Positions 1-8,197 of a DNA stretch of 64,000 nucleotides are shown piece by piece. Position 1 is the first letter of the stretch. Each line of letters begins with the position of its first letter. The notes under the pieces were generated by a model, which worked only from the letters and a program-made list of their open reading frames with translations, was not told the DNA's origin and did not search any database. The position numbers and the translations under genes are program-made. This DNA comes from Sphingomonas melonis (GTDB taxonomy: Bacteria; Pseudomonadota; Alphaproteobacteria; Sphingomonadales; Sphingomonadaceae), in the NCBI RefSeq assembly GCF_013409985.1, contig NZ_JACCBY010000008.1:62001-126000 (forward strand), written 5' to 3'.

Positions 1-1232
1 GCGAGCTGGTCCATCGCCGCATCGAGCACCCATTGGGTGGTCGCCCGCGCCATCGCGGTCTGTTCGATGATCGGGATGAATTCGGCGGGCGAGATCTCGC
101 CGAGCCGCGGATGCCGCCAGCGCAGCAGCGCCTCGGCACCGATACACTGGCCGGTCGCGAGGGCGACGCGCGGCTGATAGACCAGCCGCAGCTGGTCGCC
201 GGCCTCCAGCGCCGCACCGAAGTCGCGCAGCAGGCGATATTGGCGCTGGTGCGCGGTGTCGTTGGCCGCCGAATAGAGCGCCACCGCGCCATCGGTGCCG
301 CGCGCGTCCTGCGCCGCGCTGGCGGCGCCGCGGAGGATGTCGTCGGGCAACACGTCGCCGAAGACGAAGGGGCGGACGCCGATCGCGACATTGGTGATGA
401 AACGCGCCGAGGACGAGCGGCGGATCGTCTCGAAACCGGCGCGCAATTCGTCGCAATAGGCGTCGAGCTCGACGAAGGGGGGCGCCAGGAAGGCGAATTG
501 CGCCGGCCCGACGTGATAGGCGGTGCGCCCCTCCAGCACCTTGGTGAGCGACTGCGCGGCCTCGCGGATCAGCTCGTCGACGCGGGCGCTGCCCATGACG
601 TGCGTAATCCGGCTGATCTGGTCGTCGCGGGCAAGGTCGACCACCACCGCGAGCCGCGGCTCGCCGTCATGGTCGCGGCCGAGGTCGATCAGGTCGTCGC
701 GGAACTGATGGCGGGTCGGCAGGCCGCTGATCGGATCGATCCGCCCGAACGCATGCTGCAATTCGATCTGCGCCATCACCATCGCGGCAAGATCGACCAG
801 CGACGCCAGCTCGGCGGGGGCGACCGTGCGCGGCGACGTGCCGAGCACGCACAGCGCGCCGAGGCCATAGCCGTCGCTGGTGATCAGCGGCGCGCCGGCG
901 TAAAAGCGCGTGCCGGCATGCGCCAGGACGCTGTCGGCGTAGAAGGGGTCGGCCAGCAGATCCTCGACGACCAGCGGCACGTTGGATTCGGCGACCTGCG
1001 CGCACGGCGCCTTGTCGCGCGGGATGCTGCAATGATCGATGCCGACGCGCGACTTGAACCATTGCCGGTCGCGGTCGGTCAGCGACACCGCCGCCACCGG
1101 CAGGCCGAAGATCTGGCTGGCCATGCGGGTGATGCGGTCGAAGCTCTCGCTCGGCGGGCTGTCGAGCAATTTGAGTTGCGTCAGCGCGTCGAGCCGCGCC
1201 TCTTCCTGGAAATCTCGCACGAGGAATCTCAT
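1..1232 (-). CDS. GAF-GGDEF-EAL protein, partial (C-terminus outside window)
   Basis: Signalling protein of cyclic di-GMP metabolism, read from an ATG at 1232 and running off the window start. An N-terminal GAF domain (about residues 15-150, with DRDRQWFK) is followed by a GGDEF domain (start ISGLPTRHQF) and the start of an EAL domain with an intact EALLRW motif. The GGDEF signature is replaced by GPAQF, so synthesis is unlikely; the EAL half suggests a phosphodiesterase. The GAF region resembles that of the GAF-GGDEF protein at 37.4 kb, so the two may be paralogues. An upstream ATG at 1243 hits a stop within a few codons, which supports 1232. The rest of the EAL domain, with most catalytic residues, cannot be seen. 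Confidence 0.85.
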   Translation of the reverse strand, partial: MRFLVRDFQEEARLDALTQLKLLDSPPSESFDRITRMASQIFGLPVAAVSLTDRDRQWFKSRVGIDHCSIPRDKAPCAQVAESNVPLVVEDLLADPFYADSVLAHAGTRFYAGAPLITSDGYGLGALCVLGTSPRTVAPAELASLVDLAAMVMAQIELQHAFGRIDPISGLPTRHQFRDDLIDLGRDHDGEPRLAVVVDLARDDQISRITHVMGSARVDELIREAAQSLTKVLEGRTAYHVGPAQFAFLAPPFVELDAYCDELRAGFETIRRSSSARFITNVAIGVRPFVFGDVLPDDILRGAASAAQDARGTDGAVALYSAANDTAHQRQYRLLRDFGAALEAGDQLRLVYQPRVALATGQCIGAEALLRWRHPRLGEISPAEFIPIIEQTAMARATTQWVLDAAMDQL

Positions 1233-1380
1233 GCGAATACCATAAACTCAATATGTTAAAGATGTGTGTGGCGGACCTATCGCACCTGTCGCGGGGCATG
1301 GCCGGACCGATCCCGAACAACGCCTCGCCGCGCCTGGAAGGCGTCGGGCGAGGCATTCACTCAGCCTTGGGGGGCACCGA

Positions 1381-1399
1381 GCGTCAGTGTTCCTGACGC
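1381..1399. repeat. Perfect 7-bp inverted repeat, 5-bp loop
   Basis: GCGTCAG, 5 bp, CTGACGC. It lies between the histidine kinase end (1430) and the GAF-GGDEF-EAL start (1232), both on the minus strand. No T-tract follows, so it could be a weak terminator or an operator. Nothing else was recognised in the 1233-1429 gap. Confidence 0.4.
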
Positions 1400-1429
1400 A
1401 TATTCCTTAACGATCGGTAAATGCACCCA

Positions 1430-3514
1430 TTATGAGTGGGCCAACTGCCGCGCCGCGGCGGTGTCCAGTCCCGCATTCGCCAGCACGCCGGTCAGTGCGG
1501 CGAGCAGATCGGCCTGGCGGAACGGCTTTTCGAGCCGCGGCAGATCAGCCGCGAGGCCGACCGCATCCGAATAGCCCGAGACGACGAGCACCGGCAGCCC
1601 AGGCTGGCGGCCGACCGCCGCGCGCGCCAGTTCGACGCCGGTCATGCCGGGCATCAGATGGTCGGTGACGAGCAGGTCGAACGCTCCCGCGGTGGCGAGG
1701 CGGGCGAGCGCCTCCGTGCCCGAGCGCGCCTCGACCACCTCGAAGCCGAGGTCGACGAGCATGTCGGCGGTGGAGGCGCGGACCAGATCCTCGTCGTCGA
1801 CGAGCAGCACGGTGCCGGCGACCGCGGCCGCGGCGACGCTCGGCACGGCGCGCACCGCCTCGACCGCGGCGCTGGCCGGCAGCCACAGCGCCACCGACGT
1901 GCCCTCGCCGACCGTGCTGTCGATCGTCAGGCTGCCGCCGAGCTGCAACGCCAGCCCGTGCGCCATCGACAGGCCGAGGCCGGTGCCGCGGCCGACGCCC
2001 TTGGTCGAGAAGAAGGGTTCGACCGCGCGCCGGCGCGTGTCGGCGTCCATGCCGGTGCCGGTGTCGGTGACGCGGATGACGACGTAGCGGCCGGGCGCCA
2101 TCCCCGCTGCGGCAGGCGCCTCCGCCGCGCGTGCGGAGACGGTGAGCTGGCCGCCGCCCGGCATCGCGTCGCGCGCGTTCACCGCGAGGTTGAGCAGCGC
2201 CATCTCGATCTGCTGCGGATCGGCGATCGCATGCGGCAGGTCGGGCGCGATATCGAGGTGCAGGCGGATCTGCGGCCCCAGCGTGGTGCCGATCAGCTCC
2301 GACATGCCGAGGATCAGCGCCGACGGCGCGACCGGTTCGGGCCGCAGCGGCTGGCGGCGCGCGAAGGCGAGCAGGCGCTGGACGAGCGTGCGCGCGCGGT
2401 CCGCCGACTGCAACGCGCCCGCGATCAGCCGCTGTTCGCGCTCCCCGCCGATCTGGCGGCGGTGCAGCATGTCGAGGCTGCCGATGATCGGGGTCAGCAG
2501 ATTGTTGAAATCATGCGCGACCCCGCCGGTCAGCGAGCCCATCGCTTCCAGCTTCTGCGACTGTTTGAGCGCCTCCTGCGTCTCGACCAGCTCGCGGGTG
2601 CGCTCCTCCACGCGCTGCTCGAGCGAGCTTGCGGCGCGGCGCAGCGTCTCTTCCATTGTCTTGCGCTCGGTGATGTCGAGCGTCACGCCGACCATGCCCT
2701 CGACCCCGCCGCCCAGCAGCAGCGCGGGACGGCCGCGCGCCTCGATCCAGCGTTCGTCGCCGGCGGGCGTGGTGATGCGATATTCGATCTGATAGTCGCG
2801 CCGCTCGGCGATGCTGCGCTCGATCGCGCGGCGCACCCGGTCGCGATCCTCCGGGCTGATCGTGGCCTGGAATTCGGCATAGGTGAAGGGCGCGGCGGGA
2901 TCGCGGCCGAAATTCGCCCGGCACATCTCCGACGTATCGAGCCGATGGGTGACCGCGTCGAACGCCCAGGTGCCCATCCGGCCGGCGTCGAGCGTCAGCG
3001 TGCGCAGCCGCTCGCTTTCCTCCATCGCATGGATCAGCCGCGCATTCTCGATCGCGGTGCCGGCGAGCTGCGCGAGCATCTGCAGCCGGTCGATCACCTC
3101 GGGGCCATGGTCGCCGGGCTCGGACCAATAGGCGCCGAGCGCGGCGACCGGCTCGGGCGATCCGATCGGCGCCATGATCAGGCTGCGCACGAAGGTGCTG
3201 CGATAGGCGTCCTGCGGCACACGCGGATCGCCGGGCACGTCGGCGATCACGATCGTCTCGTGATGGCGCATCACCCAGCCCGAGATGCAGCTGTCGGCGG
3301 GATAGCGTTTGCCGCGCCACAGCGGCCCGATCGCATCCTCGGCGACGTAATAGCATTGGTCGCCGTCCTTGAGGACGACCGCGATCCCCTCGGCGTTGAG
3401 CGCGTCGCGCGCGGTCAGCCGCAGCGCCTCGACGACCGCGGTGATCGACCGCGCGGCGCCGAGACTTTCGCTCGCCTTCCGAAGCAGGGCACTGACCTCT
3501 CGCCCCTCGGGCAC
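1430..3514 (-). CDS. Hybrid histidine kinase (GAF-PAS-HisKA-HATPase-REC)
   Basis: 694-residue soluble sensor kinase. Order: GAF (about 20-165), PAS/PAC (about 170-290, ending DITERK), a coiled-coil linker, a dimerisation helix with the phospho-acceptor in GGVAHDFNNLL (about 335), an ATPase domain with N box NLAVNARDAM, DTGTGMD and GTGLGLSM, then a C-terminal receiver with LLVDDED, acceptor Asp in VTDHLMPG and LEKPF. No membrane segment is visible, so it senses an internal signal. The GTG start at 3514 has AAAGGA seven bases upstream. It has no adjacent response regulator, so output may pass through the fused receiver or a distant partner. The signal is unknown. Confidence 0.93.
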   Translation of the reverse strand: MPEGREVSALLRKASESLGAARSITAVVEALRLTARDALNAEGIAVVLKDGDQCYYVAEDAIGPLWRGKRYPADSCISGWVMRHHETIVIADVPGDPRVPQDAYRSTFVRSLIMAPIGSPEPVAALGAYWSEPGDHGPEVIDRLQMLAQLAGTAIENARLIHAMEESERLRTLTLDAGRMGTWAFDAVTHRLDTSEMCRANFGRDPAAPFTYAEFQATISPEDRDRVRRAIERSIAERRDYQIEYRITTPAGDERWIEARGRPALLLGGGVEGMVGVTLDITERKTMEETLRRAASSLEQRVEERTRELVETQEALKQSQKLEAMGSLTGGVAHDFNNLLTPIIGSLDMLHRRQIGGEREQRLIAGALQSADRARTLVQRLLAFARRQPLRPEPVAPSALILGMSELIGTTLGPQIRLHLDIAPDLPHAIADPQQIEMALLNLAVNARDAMPGGGQLTVSARAAEAPAAAGMAPGRYVVIRVTDTGTGMDADTRRRAVEPFFSTKGVGRGTGLGLSMAHGLALQLGGSLTIDSTVGEGTSVALWLPASAAVEAVRAVPSVAAAAVAGTVLLVDDEDLVRASTADMLVDLGFEVVEARSGTEALARLATAGAFDLLVTDHLMPGMTGVELARAAVGRQPGLPVLVVSGYSDAVGLAADLPRLEKPFRQADLLAALTGVLANAGLDTAAARQLAHS

Positions 3515-3848
3515 TATCGGTTCCTTTGCGGGGAGCTAATCCCGAACAACCATTATCATTTCCCGTCGGCGGAGGCGATGCGACAAACAGCGCCGGGCGG
3601 CACGAATGACTTGATCGCGATCAACCGATCGGACGTGTGCAACGATCCTGCCGGCCGAACGTTAAGGCCGTTGTAACAGCAGGATAAAAGATGCTGTGCT
3701 GTGACTTGCGGACGAGGCTTTTCCGGGTGACGCGGCCCGGATGGGCCTCGACATCCGCCGCAGAACACGCACGTCTTGCCTGATATCGATTGTCAATGGG
3801 CGCCCAGCCTGAGCTGTCTGCTGCGATCCACGTTGGAAAGGTGAGTAC
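3515..3848. other. Intergenic region between divergent genes
   Basis: 334 bp without a convincing gene. On the minus strand GATAAT at 3552-3557 could be the -10 of the histidine kinase promoter, about 40 bp before its GTG. No clear -35, no sigma-EcfG pair (GGAAC/CGTT) and no hairpin was seen. Confidence 0.45.
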
Positions 3849-4160
3849 ATGCGTCTGAATTTCCCCAAATCTTCTGCGGTCGTCCTGGTCCTGGTCGGGG
3901 CCACCGCGCTGGGCGGTTGCGCCACCAAGGGTTTCGTCCGGGAGCAGATCGCCACCGTGAACACGCGCATCGACGGCATGGATGGCCGCCTGCGCACCGT
4001 CGAGGGCACGTCGGGCCAGGCGCTCGCCCAGGCGCAGGCCGCAGCCGGCCAGGCGCAGCAGAACGGCCAGCGCATCGACCAGCTCAATGGCCGCGTCGAT
4101 GGCCTCGACCAGCAGGTGCAGCAGCAGGCGCAGCAGCGCGCGCGCCGTCCTCGCGGTTAA
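3849..4160 (+). CDS. Small coiled-coil outer-membrane lipoprotein
   Basis: 103 residues with a lipoprotein signal peptide: basic n-region, hydrophobic core and lipobox LGGC, modified Cys at residue 24. The mature part is one long heptad-like, Gln/Ala-rich helix (VNTRIDGMDGRLRTVEG, then repeated Q-A-Q and D-Q-L motifs), ending in RRPRG. The overall form recalls Lpp (Braun lipoprotein). The C-terminus lacks the lysine by which Lpp is linked to peptidoglycan. AAAGGTG lies nine bases before the ATG. An L,D-transpeptidase starts 39 bp downstream on the same strand, suggesting an envelope-stability pair. The structural role is inferred. Confidence 0.8.
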   Translation: MRLNFPKSSAVVLVLVGATALGGCATKGFVREQIATVNTRIDGMDGRLRTVEGTSGQALAQAQAAAGQAQQNGQRIDQLNGRVDGLDQQVQQQAQQRARRPRG

Positions 4161-4199
4161 TCGCACCATCGCCGGACAGCTCTGCTGAACAAGGATATC

Positions 4200-4988
4200 G
4201 TGTCGACAGGGCTGTCCCGCCTCGGCCGCGCGGCGCTGGCCGCGCTGCTGGCGTTCGCGCCGAGCGCACCGGTTGCGGCGAATGCGCCGCAATCGGTCGC
4301 GCGCAAGGTCGCGCCCGCCAAGGCCGGCCCTAAGACCGGGAAGGCGACCAAGACCGGCAAAACCGCCAAGGCGGTCAAGCCGCCCAAGGCCGCCAATATC
4401 GTCGCACCGGTCCCCGCGCCGGTGCTGCCGCGCTCGGAGGCCGCGAACCGGGTGATCGCCTGGGTCGCCGCGGAGCAGGACAACAAGGGCCTGCCCTATG
4501 CGGTGATCGACAAGCCGACCGCCACGCTCTTCCTGTTCAGCGGCAAGGGCGAGCTGGTCGGCGAGGCGCCGGTGCTGCTCGGCATCGGCGTCGGCGACGA
4601 TTCCTCGCCCGGGGTCGGCGCCAAGCGGCTCGAGGAGATCGGCCCGGCCGAGCGGACGACGCCGGCGGGGCGGTTCGTCGCCAAGTTCGGCCGCGCCTTC
4701 GGCAACCAGCGCGTGCTGTGGGTCGATTACGCCAATTCGGTCGCGCTGCATGCGGTGATCACCACCCACAAGAGCGAGCACCGCGTCGCCCGCCTGCTGT
4801 CACCATCCCCCGACGACAACCGGATCAGCTTCGGCTGCATCAACGTCGGCACGAGCTTCTATACCAAGTCGCTGCGGCCGCTGTTCCAGAAGAAGGGCGG
4901 CATCGTCTACATCCTGCCCGACACCCGCCCGGTCGACGACGTCTTCCCCCGGCTGCGCCTGCTGCCCTATCTCGGTGCGACCGCCTAA
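4200..4988 (+). CDS. L,D-transpeptidase (YkuD family)
   Basis: 262-residue secreted enzyme. A signal peptide (about 1-28) is followed by a Lys/Ala/Pro-rich low-complexity linker (about 36-70) and a YkuD catalytic domain. Visible active-site elements are the His in VALHAV and the nucleophile Cys213 in ISFGCINV, matching the family pattern S-x-G-C-x-N. Such enzymes make 3-3 peptidoglycan cross-links or attach proteins to the wall; which one applies here is unknown. The GTG start at 4200 places the signal peptide at the N-terminus. It is probably co-transcribed with the upstream coiled-coil lipoprotein and the downstream Rap1a/Tai-like gene (27-bp gap). The basic linker could bind the wall or membrane; that is inference. 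Confidence 0.88.
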   Translation: MSTGLSRLGRAALAALLAFAPSAPVAANAPQSVARKVAPAKAGPKTGKATKTGKTAKAVKPPKAANIVAPVPAPVLPRSEAANRVIAWVAAEQDNKGLPYAVIDKPTATLFLFSGKGELVGEAPVLLGIGVGDDSSPGVGAKRLEEIGPAERTTPAGRFVAKFGRAFGNQRVLWVDYANSVALHAVITTHKSEHRVARLLSPSPDDNRISFGCINVGTSFYTKSLRPLFQKKGGIVYILPDTRPVDDVFPRLRLLPYLGATA

Positions 4989-5015
4989 GTCGGGCGCGGA
5001 TGCGAAGGACCGTTC

Positions 5016-5378
5016 ATGCTGATGCTCACGCTTGCCCTGCTCGCCGCGGCGGACCGACCGGTGGTGGTGAGTGCGCTGACCACCGGCCAGCTCGTCGAGC
5101 AATGCCGCGGTAAGGATAACGATCCGACCTCCAATTTCTGCACGGGCTATATCCTAGGCGTCTTCGACACGCTGTCGCTGGCCCGCCAGATCTGCCCGTC
5201 GCCGGCCCGCGCCTCCAATATCGAGGTGCTGGCCGCCGCGCGCAAATACCTGCGCAAGCACAAGAAGGAGAATGCCGCCCCGGCCTTCGTCGTGCGCGAC
5301 GCGCTGCGCGACGCCTTCCCGTGCAGCACCGCCAAAAAGCCCTCCGCACCGCCCAGGCGGGAGCGTTCGCGACACTAG
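5016..5378 (+). CDS. Rap1a/Tai-like small exported protein
   Basis: 120 residues with a short hydrophobic N-terminus (MLMLTLALLAAA) that may export it. The body carries the Rap1a/Tai pattern: TGQLVEQC, FCTGYILGVFD, CPSPARAS, a helix ending LRKHKKENAAPA, then VVRDALRDAFPC. Rap1a proteins neutralise type VI amidase effectors in Serratia, but many alphaproteobacterial members are orphans. No type VI effector or secretion gene lies nearby; the neighbour is an L,D-transpeptidase. An immunity role is therefore unproven and a wall-related role is possible. The four Cys probably form disulfides. Confidence 0.72.
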   Translation: MLMLTLALLAAADRPVVVSALTTGQLVEQCRGKDNDPTSNFCTGYILGVFDTLSLARQICPSPARASNIEVLAAARKYLRKHKKENAAPAFVVRDALRDAFPCSTAKKPSAPPRRERSRH

Positions 5379-5700
5379 GCCGGATCGACATTCAGGCCGA
5401 TTCCTCCCTCTAGGGGGAGGACTATCGCCTATGGATCGGGTGATGAGGTTCGTGTCGGCGTCCTCCTCGCATCCGTCACCCCGGACTCGTTCCGGGGTCC
5501 ACCGGCCACGAGGGAATGGTGGCCCATCATGCCTTTCTCTTCGCCGCAGGGTAGACCCCGGACCACGTCCGGGGTGACGGGGTGGGAAGGCGGCGGACCC
5601 AAGCGAACCTCCCTATGCGATAGCCCTGCCCTGCCGGGGAGGCGTTTTCGCCGAAGCGTAACGCTGACGCCCCCGCGGCGCCGCACAGTGCAACCTCCAC
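5379..5700. repeat. Repeat-filled intergenic region
   Basis: No gene is seen. The left end (5379-5430) resembles one end of the long repeat copied at 46121 and 58958 (GGATCGACATTCAGG, then TCCTCC...GGGGGAGGA). Inside it sits a 104-bp copy of the CCCCGGA/TCCGGGG repeat (5475-5578). The right part (5600-5645) includes GCGATAG, opposing CTATCGC at 5424, as if one repeat had inserted into another. Confidence 0.6.
5475..5578. repeat. Dispersed 105-bp inverted repeat, family A copy 1
   Basis: Outer arms GTCACCCCGGA and TCCGGGGTGAC enclose two small palindromes (CCCCGGACTCGTTCCGGGG and CCCCGGACCACGTCCGGGG) about 50 bp apart. Same design and length as the copies at 15094-15198 and 53865-53970. Confidence 0.8.
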
Positions 5701-5717
5701 GTCATGCTATTTTCATC

Positions 5718-5745
5718 TTGCACCGCAACACGTTCAAGTTATGAT
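5718..5745 (+). promoter_or_regulatory. Sigma70-type promoter for the TonB receptor
   Basis: TTGCAC at 5718-5723, a 16-bp spacer and TATGAT at 5740-5745. It sits in a locally AT-rich stretch upstream of the receptor gene. No convincing Fur box was found. Confidence 0.55.
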
Positions 5746-5801
5746 ACAATGTATCGCGACGTAGGGGGTCCAGCCGTTCCGCGTCTTTCCATCAGACCGG
5801 G

Positions 5802-7943
5802 GTGTGCAGATCAGTGTCGAACGTTGCGTGCAGCAGGGGGCAGCGCCCATGTCGAAGCCGGGCCATGGCCGTGGCGCTATGCCTCGCCGCACCGGTGCCG
5901 GCCGCGGCGCAGACCGTCGCAGCGGCGCCGGGGGTGGCTGAGCAGGGTGGGGCTGGGCAGAGCGCGGCGAGCGTCGACGATATCGTCGTCCTGGGGCAGG
6001 GGCGGTTCGATCGCGCGCACGGCTCCGACATCGTCACCGAACGGATGTCGCAGGCGAGCATCGCGCTCGACCGCAGCATCCTCGACGATTACGGCGTCCG
6101 CCGCCTCGCCGACGCGCTCGAACTGGTCAGCGGCATCTCGCAGCAGAACAATCTCGGCGGCTTGCGCGACAATTATGCGATCCGCGGCTTCCTCGGCACG
6201 CCCGACACCGGCGCGGAATATTTCGTCGACGGCTTCCTCGCCAACCGTGGCTTCGGGCCGCCGCGCGACCCCGCCAATGTCGAGCGGATCGAGGTGCTCA
6301 AGGGGCCGGTCGGCGCGGTATTCGGTGCGATCGATCCGGCGGGCATCGTCAACGTCGTCACCAAGACGCCGCGCTTCCGCAGCGCCGGCACGTTGACGGC
6401 GAGCACCGGCTCGTTCGCGACCCACCGGCTGGAGGGCGACGTCGAGCAAATGCTCACGCCGACGCTGGCGATCCGGCTGGTCGGCGCGATCGAGAACAGC
6501 GACGGCTTCCGCGACCATGTCGACCTGCGCCGGCGATTGTTCGCGCCGTCGCTGAGCTGGCGGCCGGCGGGCGGCACGACGCTGACCTACCAGGGCGAAT
6601 ATATCCAATATCGCTCGCCGTTCGACCGCGGCATCCCGGCGATCGCCGGCGATACCGAGGCGGTGCCGCGCGACCGCTTCCTCGGCGAGCCCGGCGACGG
6701 CCGCGTCACCTCGCGCAACTGGCGGCACGAACTCACCCTCGACCAGCGGCTCGGCGACGATTGGTCGCTCGTCGCCGGCGCCGCCTATCGCGACGGGCGC
6801 ATCCGCGGCTTCTCCAGCGAGGCGTCGACGTTGCTCGCCGACGGCACCGTCCGCCGCCAGCGCCGCTATCGCGACTGGAACCTGTCCGACTGGTCGGGCC
6901 GCGCCGAACTGCGCGGCACGGTGTCGGCGCTCGGCACCCACCGGCCGAGCATCGGCGTGACGCTCTACGATCTCGACTTCGACACCTATCAGGAGCGCTT
7001 CCGGCCGAGCGCGGCGCAGCCCTATCCGATCAACGTCTTCGCTCCCGTCTATGGCGGCACCGCCGGGCCGCTGACGCCGTTCACGGTGACCGACGAGCGG
7101 CGCAAGGCGGTCGCGGCCTATGCGCAGGACATGTGGGAGCTGACCGACACGCTGAGCGCGGTCGGCGGCCTGCGCTACGAGCATCTCGACCAGCGCACCG
7201 ACAACCGCATCACCGGCCTGACGAGCCGGCTGCGCCGCGACCCGCTCGAGTTCCGCGCCGGCCTGCGCTACCGGCCCGATCCGCGCTTCGCCTTCCACGC
7301 CAATTGGGGCGAGAATTTTCGCCCCAATTCGAGCGTCGGCCGCCTCGGCCAGGCGTTCGCGCCGGAGACCGGTCGCGGCTATGAGGTCGGCGCCAAGCTG
7401 GTGCTGCCCGCGTTCCGCGCCGCGGCGAGCTGGTTCAGCGTCGCCAAACGCAACATCCTCGCCACCGACCCGCTCGACGCCAATTTCCTCGCGCCGGTCG
7501 GCCGGATCCGCTCGCGCGGCGTCGAGGTCGACGGCGAGATCGACCTTGCCCCGCGCGTCCGGCTGATCGGCAATTACGCCTATACCGACGCCGCGGCGCG
7601 CGACCCCGCCTTTGCCAGCGGCGACGTGCTCAACGTGCCGCGCCATGCCGGCACGCTGCAGCTGTTCGCCAGCCTGCCGCTAGCCGGCCGCGACCTCGAT
7701 ATGAGCGCCGGCGGCACCTATGTCGGGCCGCGCGCCGCGGCGCTCGACGGCGGCAATCTGCGCCTCGACGGCTATCTCAAGGCCAAGGCGAGCGTCGCCT
7801 ATCCGCTGACCGAGCGGCTGACCGCGCGCATCGAGGTCGACAACATCCTCGACCAGACCTACGCGCAGAGCAGCTACAGCGCGCTGTGGATCTACCCCGG
7901 CGCGCCGCGCTCGCTGCTGGTCTCTCTCACCGCGCGGCTGTGA
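5802..7943 (+). CDS. TonB-dependent siderophore-type receptor
   Basis: Outer-membrane active transporter, 713 residues from the GTG at 5802. A basic n-region and MAVALCLAAPVPAAAQ form the signal peptide. The plug follows, with IVVLGQGRF, RRLADALELVSGISQQNN, YAIRGFLG, FVDGFL and VERIEVLKGPVGAVFGAIDPAGIVNVVTK, the usual layout of siderophore receptors. The rest is beta-barrel, ending PGAPRSLLVSLTARL. Starts at 5814 (GTG) or 5865 (ATG) are possible; the last would leave no basic n-region. No siderophore gene is adjacent, so the ligand may be a xenosiderophore; this is inferred. Confidence 0.85.
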   Translation: MCRSVSNVACSRGQRPCRSRAMAVALCLAAPVPAAAQTVAAAPGVAEQGGAGQSAASVDDIVVLGQGRFDRAHGSDIVTERMSQASIALDRSILDDYGVRRLADALELVSGISQQNNLGGLRDNYAIRGFLGTPDTGAEYFVDGFLANRGFGPPRDPANVERIEVLKGPVGAVFGAIDPAGIVNVVTKTPRFRSAGTLTASTGSFATHRLEGDVEQMLTPTLAIRLVGAIENSDGFRDHVDLRRRLFAPSLSWRPAGGTTLTYQGEYIQYRSPFDRGIPAIAGDTEAVPRDRFLGEPGDGRVTSRNWRHELTLDQRLGDDWSLVAGAAYRDGRIRGFSSEASTLLADGTVRRQRRYRDWNLSDWSGRAELRGTVSALGTHRPSIGVTLYDLDFDTYQERFRPSAAQPYPINVFAPVYGGTAGPLTPFTVTDERRKAVAAYAQDMWELTDTLSAVGGLRYEHLDQRTDNRITGLTSRLRRDPLEFRAGLRYRPDPRFAFHANWGENFRPNSSVGRLGQAFAPETGRGYEVGAKLVLPAFRAAASWFSVAKRNILATDPLDANFLAPVGRIRSRGVEVDGEIDLAPRVRLIGNYAYTDAAARDPAFASGDVLNVPRHAGTLQLFASLPLAGRDLDMSAGGTYVGPRAAALDGGNLRLDGYLKAKASVAYPLTERLTARIEVDNILDQTYAQSSYSALWIYPGAPRSLLVSLTARL

Positions 7944-7989
7944 GGCGGGGGCGGCAGGCCGCCGGACGGGCGACTGTTCCTTTTCTCCG

Positions 7990-8008
7990 CCCGAACGTTA
8001 TATTCGGG
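7990..8008. promoter_or_regulatory. Palindrome upstream of a small gene
   Basis: CCCGAA, 7 bp, TTCGGG: perfect 6-bp arms ending 17 bp before the ATG of the small gene at 8026. It could be a weak terminator for the receptor gene or an operator. Confidence 0.35.
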
Positions 8009-8025
8009 TGAGAAGGACATCGACC

Positions 8026-8193
8026 ATGCGCGTCAATTCGGATCAATCGATCAAGAAGGCCCTGACCGCCCACCAGCGCTTCGGCAGCTGGCAGGCGGTC
8101 CGCGAGGCGGCGCAGGCGCGCACCCAGCGCCCGTCGGCCAACGGCCAGACCCGCGACCGCGCAACCACCGCCGGCCAGAGCGCCCTGGGCTGA
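8026..8193 (+). CDS. Small hypothetical protein, 55 aa
   Basis: Starts at ATG 8026 with AGAAGGA ten bases upstream. It is polar and basic, without a signal peptide or membrane segment: an N-terminal helix (SIKKALTAHQRFGSWQAVREAAQA) then a disordered Arg/Thr/Gln tail. Family not recognised. The next gene begins four bases after its stop, so the two are probably translationally coupled. Confidence 0.6.
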   Translation: MRVNSDQSIKKALTAHQRFGSWQAVREAAQARTQRPSANGQTRDRATTAGQSALG

Positions 8194-8197
8194 TCGC

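Noticed and set aside
33..1259. Open frame of about 400 codons on the plus strand
   Set aside because: It lies opposite the GAF-GGDEF-EAL gene; its product is Arg/Gln/Ala-rich without domain features, a typical GC-rich shadow.
3545..3565. Fur-like box AATGATAATGG before the histidine kinase
   Set aside because: Only one half-site; more likely a -10 element.
1436..3676. 746-codon plus-strand frame opposite the histidine kinase
   Set aside because: Low-complexity Arg/Ala/Gln product; the minus-strand kinase has full motifs.
3840..3850. Sigma-EcfG (general stress) promoter before the lipoprotein gene
   Set aside because: CGTT is present, but no GGAAC lies about 17 bp upstream.
5000..5400. Type VI secretion immunity locus around the Rap1a-like gene
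   Set aside because: No effector or secretion gene is present nearby.
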